Position numbers and translations under genes: made by a program. A DNA stretch of 10,600 nucleotides from CAZKYP01 sp964556885 (GTDB lineage Bacteria; Planctomycetota; Phycisphaerae; Sedimentisphaerales; Anaerobacaceae), in assembly GCA_964556885.1 (NCBI GenBank), contig CAZKYP010000115.1, positions 1-10,600 on the forward strand. Reading direction: 5' to 3'. Within the stretch, counting starts at the first letter, position 1. Every line of letters starts with the position of its first letter. Shown here piece by piece: positions 6,218-10,600 of the stretch. The notes under the pieces were generated by a model. The model had not been told where the DNA came from, searched no databases, and saw only the letters and a program-made list of their open reading frames with translations.

Positions 6218-7573
6218 TTAATCAAGATATCTTTGCGCGAATGTCAGGAATGTCGGCCAGTTCGGCCCGGGGGTGTGGCCGCCGCTGTGTTGCTTAAAAG
6301 CTACCTCACCATCTATTAGTGTTGTCTCTATCGGCGGAAATTCTGTAGTTCCCAAATCTTTCTTACCCAGCAGCTTATACACAGGCCCTGCCTCGGCAGC
6401 GGCCATAAACATGCCCTTGGCGTCCACCCATGCATCACCATTATTTGAGCCGCTGCTGATAAAGACAGGACGCGGTGCACACATAGCGATTAATTCATGA
6501 GCATCTATTGGTAAGTCGTCCCAGTTCAGCGGGCCGGCGTACTTGATAAAATTTCCGGCCATCCAGTGATATTCGCCCGAACCGGCGATATTTTCGATTA
6601 TCTCACCCCAATCGCGGCGGTATAGACTGGCGCCGCCTTCGCCCGAGGAACTGACAAAAGCTATCGCGAAGCGCTGATCATAGGCCATAGCGACGAGCGT
6701 TGCCTTGCCATAGCGAGAGTGACCTTCGAGCCCCACTTTTTTGGCGTCTACGGATTTGTCTGTCTCGAAATAATCCAGTGCCCTGCCAGCGCCCCATGCC
6801 CAGGCACGCAATGCACCCCAGTCATCCGGCTTGCGGGATTGCCCCTTATTGCACAGACCGATTATGCCTTCTGTCAGGCCGGCGCCGTTGTCGGCCTGTA
6901 TGCTGTTGGGAACGATTACGGCATAGCCCCATCCTTTGGCGAGAACCTGCTGCTGCCAGGTAGGTTCGCCGCCGCGTGCAGTCCTACTGAAACTTCCACC
7001 AAAACCAAATTCCATCATGACCGGCACCGGACCTTTTGCATCGGCCGGCGTGGACAATGTCAACTGAATATCGACTGATATGGCCGGACAAGATGAATTA
7101 TCAACGTGGCCGACGAGTTGTTTCGTGATGACCGATACATCGCCGTTCTTTTCTTCGGTCGTGCTTGTCACTTCCCAAGTCACCTTCGGTGTTTCCTTAG
7201 GTACGCGGCCATAAATTTCCCTGTCGAAGTCCTCCACGATTTCCGGCCGCCTTTGGTTCCACCACATCTCGGCGGTCGTGACCTTCTGTCCGTTCTTTAA
7301 TACCAGCGGGTCCGGCAGGTTCGGATAGGGATTGGCCCTGGACTCGTCGTAATTAGCGTAATTCGGCGCATTAGGATCCATGCCGCTCCTTCCCGGGCGA
7401 AGTGACTTGATGCCAAGAAGGTCCATCATTTTCTGATGGTCTTCAGTTGTCAAACGTCGAATCTCCGCCCGCCGATCATTCGCACTACGCTGTGTCTGCT
7501 GAGCAAAGACACTCACGCAGCAAACCAGAATCAGAGACGTAGATAAAACTATTAATGTAAGCAGTTTCTTCAT
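6218..7573 (-). CDS. CE15 family glucuronoyl esterase, secreted
   Basis: Alpha/beta-hydrolase of carbohydrate esterase family 15, which cleaves the ester between lignin alcohols and 4-O-methyl-glucuronic acid side chains of glucuronoxylan. The 451-residue protein begins with a Sec signal peptide (MKKLLTLIVL..., probable cleavage after SVFA at residue 24), so it acts in the periplasm or outside the cell. Bacterial CE15 landmarks follow: FDREIYGRVP (116-125), an oxyanion-loop region MMEFGFGG (187-193), DDWGALRAWAWGAGRALDY (250-268), the nucleophile Ser286 in GLEGHSRYGK, and the catalytic His433 in SGGHTPGPNW. The acid is less clear: Glu312 in SSSGEGG sits three residues after the fungal position, and Asp380/Asp384 in a GDAWVD loop are alternatives, as some bacterial members use a displaced acid. 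A strong GAGAGGAG ribosome binding site lies 8 nt before the ATG. It precedes the GH8 gene by 16 bp. Specificity for methyl-glucuronoyl esters is family knowledge. Confidence 0.93.
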   Translation of the reverse strand: MKKLLTLIVLSTSLILVCCVSVFAQQTQRSANDRRAEIRRLTTEDHQKMMDLLGIKSLRPGRSGMDPNAPNYANYDESRANPYPNLPDPLVLKNGQKVTTAEMWWNQRRPEIVEDFDREIYGRVPKETPKVTWEVTSTTEEKNGDVSVITKQLVGHVDNSSCPAISVDIQLTLSTPADAKGPVPVMMEFGFGGSFSRTARGGEPTWQQQVLAKGWGYAVIVPNSIQADNGAGLTEGIIGLCNKGQSRKPDDWGALRAWAWGAGRALDYFETDKSVDAKKVGLEGHSRYGKATLVAMAYDQRFAIAFVSSSGEGGASLYRRDWGEIIENIAGSGEYHWMAGNFIKYAGPLNWDDLPIDAHELIAMCAPRPVFISSGSNNGDAWVDAKGMFMAAAEAGPVYKLLGKKDLGTTEFPPIETTLIDGEVAFKQHSGGHTPGPNWPTFLTFAQRYLD

Positions 7574-7634
7574 AACACTGCTCCTCTCTCGAACTTCTTC
7601 GCTAATTTATTACGAAATAATTATGCAGAAAGTT

Positions 7635-10169
7635 CTACTTCATTAAAGCAGTAATAAAAGATTTCAAACGCCCGGAATCTATTTTTCCGGCTTTCTTTGT
7701 AGTTCGAAGCTGCTTAATAAACTGCATTACTATTTGTGTCAATATGGCGCCCGGCCTCGGATAAGCGGCCACGATATAATGCGGCCCCGGCGCCGACTCC
7801 CCCTCTTCCTGCTCCAGTTCCGCCCTGAGATTGTCCGGGGTTATCAGGGAATTGGCGTGCTGAAACACAACTTTATCCATTACCTTATAAACTTCTTTGC
7901 TCTCTTTGATCATGCCGTAATAATCAAGAAGCTGTGCGAAAACATAATTGGACGTGGTATACACATCTTTACCCTGGTCCGACTCCACCGGCTCACCGTC
8001 TTGGGTTCGGGTCATGCACCAGCCCATGGTGGTCCGGTTGTTCATGTAAATCGTCTTGAGGATTTTTTTGGCCCTCTCATCGGATATGAAAGGCTCCTCT
8101 CCCATAGCAATCAACGCCCAAATCGCATCGAGTTGATTTATCCAGGTATCCGTGTTCGTCTTTCCTGTAACAGGATCGTAACAGGTGACATAATACTGCA
8201 ATCTTTGACCGTGGATATTCTTGTCATCTCTCCACAATTTCTCCAATATCTCGGAGGCCTTTTTAAAATCTTTTTCATATTGTTTTCCGGCCGGCTCATC
8301 TTTCACCATTTCGGCCATTTTAATCATGGCCCGGCAACCTGCCATAAAAATAGTAATATCGTAAGCATCAATTCCAAACAGGGTCAAATTATCAAAGGTA
8401 TTCTTCACCTCATTGGGATTACCCTCGGGGACACCATCGCCGTCTATATCGTACGTTTCCAGAAAGTCATATCCTAATTTCAGGGTCTTCCAGTTTTTCT
8501 TCAGAAAATCGATATTACCCGTGAACTTAACGTTACGCAATACTCTTGTTGCCAGCTTGGGAAAAAGATCGACCCAGTAGTTGTCATTATACCAGGCGTA
8601 ATCACTGACATTCCGCAGGGCGTGGCCTTTCGGCAAGGCTCCCACATCATGCGAGACAGAACCTTTAATCTTGATGGTATCTCGTATCTGGGTCAGTGAC
8701 ATGCCTTCATACTCTTCCGGATATGCTTCGAAATGCTGTCTGGCCTCGGTAAAAGATGCGTGCAAATGATAATATCGTTCGTTAGTATTCTCCCTGTTAA
8801 TCGAGTTTATAAAACTCTGACAGAGCTCTTTTTCCACCTCCGGGAAAAATATAAGCAATACCATGGAATACCAATCCACGTCCGAAGGATCGATATAGGC
8901 ATAATCGAAACACTCCAGGAATCTCGCGACATCATTTCCTTTCTTGTCCTCAATCCAGACTGCGGCGTTCGACAACGGAAAACTGAACTCGTTGAGAATC
9001 AGCCTCGTAAGTCTCAACGCCCCCGTCTTATCGTTCTTATAAGAGGGACTTTGGTTTATTAGATCAAATATCCTGCTTTGAATAGTGATTGTCCGGCTCA
9101 ACCACTTCGAGTAATTATTCAGAGCTGTTTTAGCCAAGTCTATTGCCCTGGTTTTCTTGTCCTTAAAGCTTTTGACATATTTTCGCTCAAATATTTTGCC
9201 GTCTATGAACCGCTGCTGCGGAAAATCCAAAGCAATTGCAACCGGAATCTTTATCGTGGCTTTCGGTTTCAACGTAAAGGCAAGACTGATAGCCGCTCCG
9301 TAATCCTGATTTAGTATGGGTTTTCTCTTTTCGTAGAAACTGCCGTCAGCATTCAATAACAAATCCTGTTTAAGCCTGTTGAGGCAAAAATAAGGTTGTG
9401 TATCTATTTTTACACCCTTGGTTTCCGGTACAGCTATAACCATCCTGTCCTGGGTTTCCTTACTGGCCATGACCACACCTCTTATCCCAGCACGTTTGAA
9501 ATCTTCATGCATATGGCCTTTAACCGGCGCCGAGCATACATATACGGTGTCCTGGTCTGTCGGTTTTAATTCCTTCTCCTGGAGATTTACCAGTGACGGT
9601 CTTGGTATGACCAAAGTAATTTCCTGTGATTTATTACTCGTATTTTTAACTTCGTATTCCTCGACGCAAAGAGGCATTAATGCCTGATTATTGCCTGCAA
9701 GGAACGGCGAGACCATTCTTCTTGTTACAGTGGCTTTCTTTAATGTATATGTCATTTCCGCCAAGGGCGTGGCAAGAGAAACCGAAACCCGCTTTTCTTC
9801 GATCGGAGTATGATAATAATTTTTCAAAGCGGGCACGTCATCCGGACCTTCCACAGCCCTTGGATCTCTTGTGGTAAGCATGACTGTTTCGCCGTCAACA
9901 CGAGCAATCGGCGCTGAGCCGAGCTGAATCGCATTTTGATTCAATAATATCAACCTGCCGGCGTTGTTGAGTCTGTTGTATAAACCTTCGGGCGATATAC
10001 CTATCGAACAGGTCGGAGCACCCTGCAGGGCGATTGTATGAGGGAACTGAAGGGTTTTAGACATTCCCTGGAAATGTACCGTCATCTTATTCTTAACATA
10101 AATATCGGATATCTGTTTTCCGGAAATTGTATAAACATCACTAATTTTTAAGCTACTGGTCTTCGGCAT
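7635..10169 (-). CDS. GH116 family glycosidase (beta-xylosidase/beta-glucosidase type), cytoplasmic
   Basis: An 844-residue retaining glycosidase related to bacterial GH116 beta-glucosidase/beta-xylosidase and to human GBA2. Residues 1 to about 350 form a beta-rich N-terminal domain; the (alpha/alpha)6 catalytic domain follows. Matches to GH116: FLECFDYAY at 417-425 with probable nucleophile Glu419, followed by DVDWYSMVLLIFFPEVEKEL; SHDVG at 506-510; NVSDYAWYNDNYWVDLFPKL; a calcium-site-like DIDGDG at 574-579; and NTFDNLTLFGIDAYD with probable acid/base Asp593, equivalent to the family's QTYDxW segment. YPRPGAI near 803-809 fits the sugar-binding arginine region. There is no signal peptide, so it should act on imported oligosaccharides. 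An AAAGGA 8 nt before the ATG supports the start. It lies 54 bp after the GH3 gene and 61 bp before the CE15 gene. GH116 includes glucosidases, xylosidases and N-acetylglucosaminidases; beta-xylosidase is inferred from the GH8 and CE15 neighbours. Confidence 0.9.
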   Translation of the reverse strand: MPKTSSLKISDVYTISGKQISDIYVKNKMTVHFQGMSKTLQFPHTIALQGAPTCSIGISPEGLYNRLNNAGRLILLNQNAIQLGSAPIARVDGETVMLTTRDPRAVEGPDDVPALKNYYHTPIEEKRVSVSLATPLAEMTYTLKKATVTRRMVSPFLAGNNQALMPLCVEEYEVKNTSNKSQEITLVIPRPSLVNLQEKELKPTDQDTVYVCSAPVKGHMHEDFKRAGIRGVVMASKETQDRMVIAVPETKGVKIDTQPYFCLNRLKQDLLLNADGSFYEKRKPILNQDYGAAISLAFTLKPKATIKIPVAIALDFPQQRFIDGKIFERKYVKSFKDKKTRAIDLAKTALNNYSKWLSRTITIQSRIFDLINQSPSYKNDKTGALRLTRLILNEFSFPLSNAAVWIEDKKGNDVARFLECFDYAYIDPSDVDWYSMVLLIFFPEVEKELCQSFINSINRENTNERYYHLHASFTEARQHFEAYPEEYEGMSLTQIRDTIKIKGSVSHDVGALPKGHALRNVSDYAWYNDNYWVDLFPKLATRVLRNVKFTGNIDFLKKNWKTLKLGYDFLETYDIDGDGVPEGNPNEVKNTFDNLTLFGIDAYDITIFMAGCRAMIKMAEMVKDEPAGKQYEKDFKKASEILEKLWRDDKNIHGQRLQYYVTCYDPVTGKTNTDTWINQLDAIWALIAMGEEPFISDERAKKILKTIYMNNRTTMGWCMTRTQDGEPVESDQGKDVYTTSNYVFAQLLDYYGMIKESKEVYKVMDKVVFQHANSLITPDNLRAELEQEEGESAPGPHYIVAAYPRPGAILTQIVMQFIKQLRTTKKAGKIDSGRLKSFITALMK

Positions 10170-10223
10170 TAAATATTTCCTTTCTTACCACTTTTAACAA
10201 AGAAACCACAACTTCAAGAATTA

Positions 10224-10600
10224 TTAACAATACGACAGGAAATTATGCTTCTTCTGCGCTTTCAGTTTTTTAGCCGGAGTCGCTTTTTGTCCTTTGAGGT
10301 TCACGGGACATTTGGTCGCCGCACGCGGCTTGACTTTTCCAAAGAGCAGGTCCGCAGCAGCCCTTATCGAATCTGGTGTGCCGCTGAAATTGCAAATTAC
10401 GACATCCGCTTCCTTCGTAGTGCCTTCCACATAAGGACTATTAGTTACGACAACAACCTTATGCCCGGCTTGTTTGAGCTTCCTGGCCAATAGTTGATTG
10501 TTGCCCGATTTGACAATTCGTGCGTAATAGTTTGTCATAACAACAAGGTCCGCCTGCTTGGCAAGCTGCAGACACTCTTTAATCTCTTCGTCAAAGGCGG
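10224..10600 (-). CDS. GH3 family glycosidase, C-terminal domain only (5' end beyond window)
   Basis: The frame is open to the right edge, so only the last 124 residues are visible. They form the end of the alpha/beta-sandwich C-terminal domain of GH3 enzymes: AKQADLVVMTNYYARIV, KLKQAGHKVVVVTNSPY, EADVVICNFSGTPDSIRAA, then ADLLFGKVKPRAATKCPVNL, the usual terminal FGKxxPxGxxPV region. The TPDSIRAAADLLFGK wording resembles NagZ-like beta-N-acetylhexosaminidases as well as beta-glucosidases of this family. Catalytic residues lie in the unseen N-terminal domain, so activity (xylosidase, glucosidase, N-acetylglucosaminidase) cannot be called. After the normal end of the domain there is a basic tail of about 20 residues with seven lysines (GQKATPAKKLKAQKKHNFL). 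It is the most upstream gene seen in the minus-strand module, 54 bp before the GH116 gene. Confidence 0.8.
   Translation of the reverse strand, partial: AFDEEIKECLQLAKQADLVVMTNYYARIVKSGNNQLLARKLKQAGHKVVVVTNSPYVEGTTKEADVVICNFSGTPDSIRAAADLLFGKVKPRAATKCPVNLKGQKATPAKKLKAQKKHNFLSYC

Noticed and set aside
7608..7622. AT-only inverted repeat TTATT/AATAA between the GH116 and CE15 genes
   Set aside because: The 5-bp A/T stem is too weak for a terminator and the flanking genes appear to belong to one operon.
7734..8477. Long plus-strand reading frame (247 codons) opposite the GH116 gene
   Set aside because: It is antisense to a well-supported glycosidase, has no recognisable domain or ribosome binding site, and its composition is that of a reverse-complement shadow.

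Overview
The window looks like part of a carbohydrate-utilisation locus of a free-living, plant-polysaccharide-degrading bacterium. Gene content (CE15 glucuronoyl esterase, reducing-end GH8 xylanase, GH116, GH3), moderate GC, AGGA-type ribosome binding sites and occasional TTG starts would fit a Planctomycetota/PVC-type anaerobe such as Phycisphaerae. That placement is a guess from style, not a demonstrated assignment. I see no tRNA, rRNA, CRISPR array, insertion sequence or transcriptional regulator here.

The left half (about 1-4857, + strand) is a sugar-acid catabolic operon: a 5'-truncated tartronate-semialdehyde reductase (GarR type), a decayed remnant of a YjhG/YagF-type sugar-acid dehydratase, a DapA/HOGA1-like 2-keto-acid aldolase, an FGGY-family kinase, and a GntP-family permease whose start overlaps the kinase stop. 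Together they suggest uptake of an aldonate or related acid, conversion towards a 2-keto-3-deoxy acid, cleavage to pyruvate plus an aldehyde, and reduction of the aldehyde. The dehydratase step is broken here: 746-1094 keeps only two pieces of the dehydratase, in different frames, with the N-terminal half and an internal block missing.

The right half (4888-10600, - strand, converging on the first module with only 30 bp between the two stop codons) is a xylan/glucuronoxylan module. Read in its own direction it is: C-terminal end of a GH3 enzyme, cytoplasmic-looking GH116 glycosidase (probably beta-xylosidase or beta-glucosidase), secreted CE15 glucuronoyl esterase, and a GH8 reducing-end xylose-releasing exo-oligoxylanase with a lipoprotein signal. 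Gaps of 54, 61 and 16 bp suggest one transcript.

A coherent reading is that the CE15 enzyme frees glucuronoxylan from lignin esters, GH8/GH116/GH3 reduce xylo-oligosaccharides to monosaccharides, and the facing operon handles a sugar acid. The substrate of the acid module and the link between the modules are inference.
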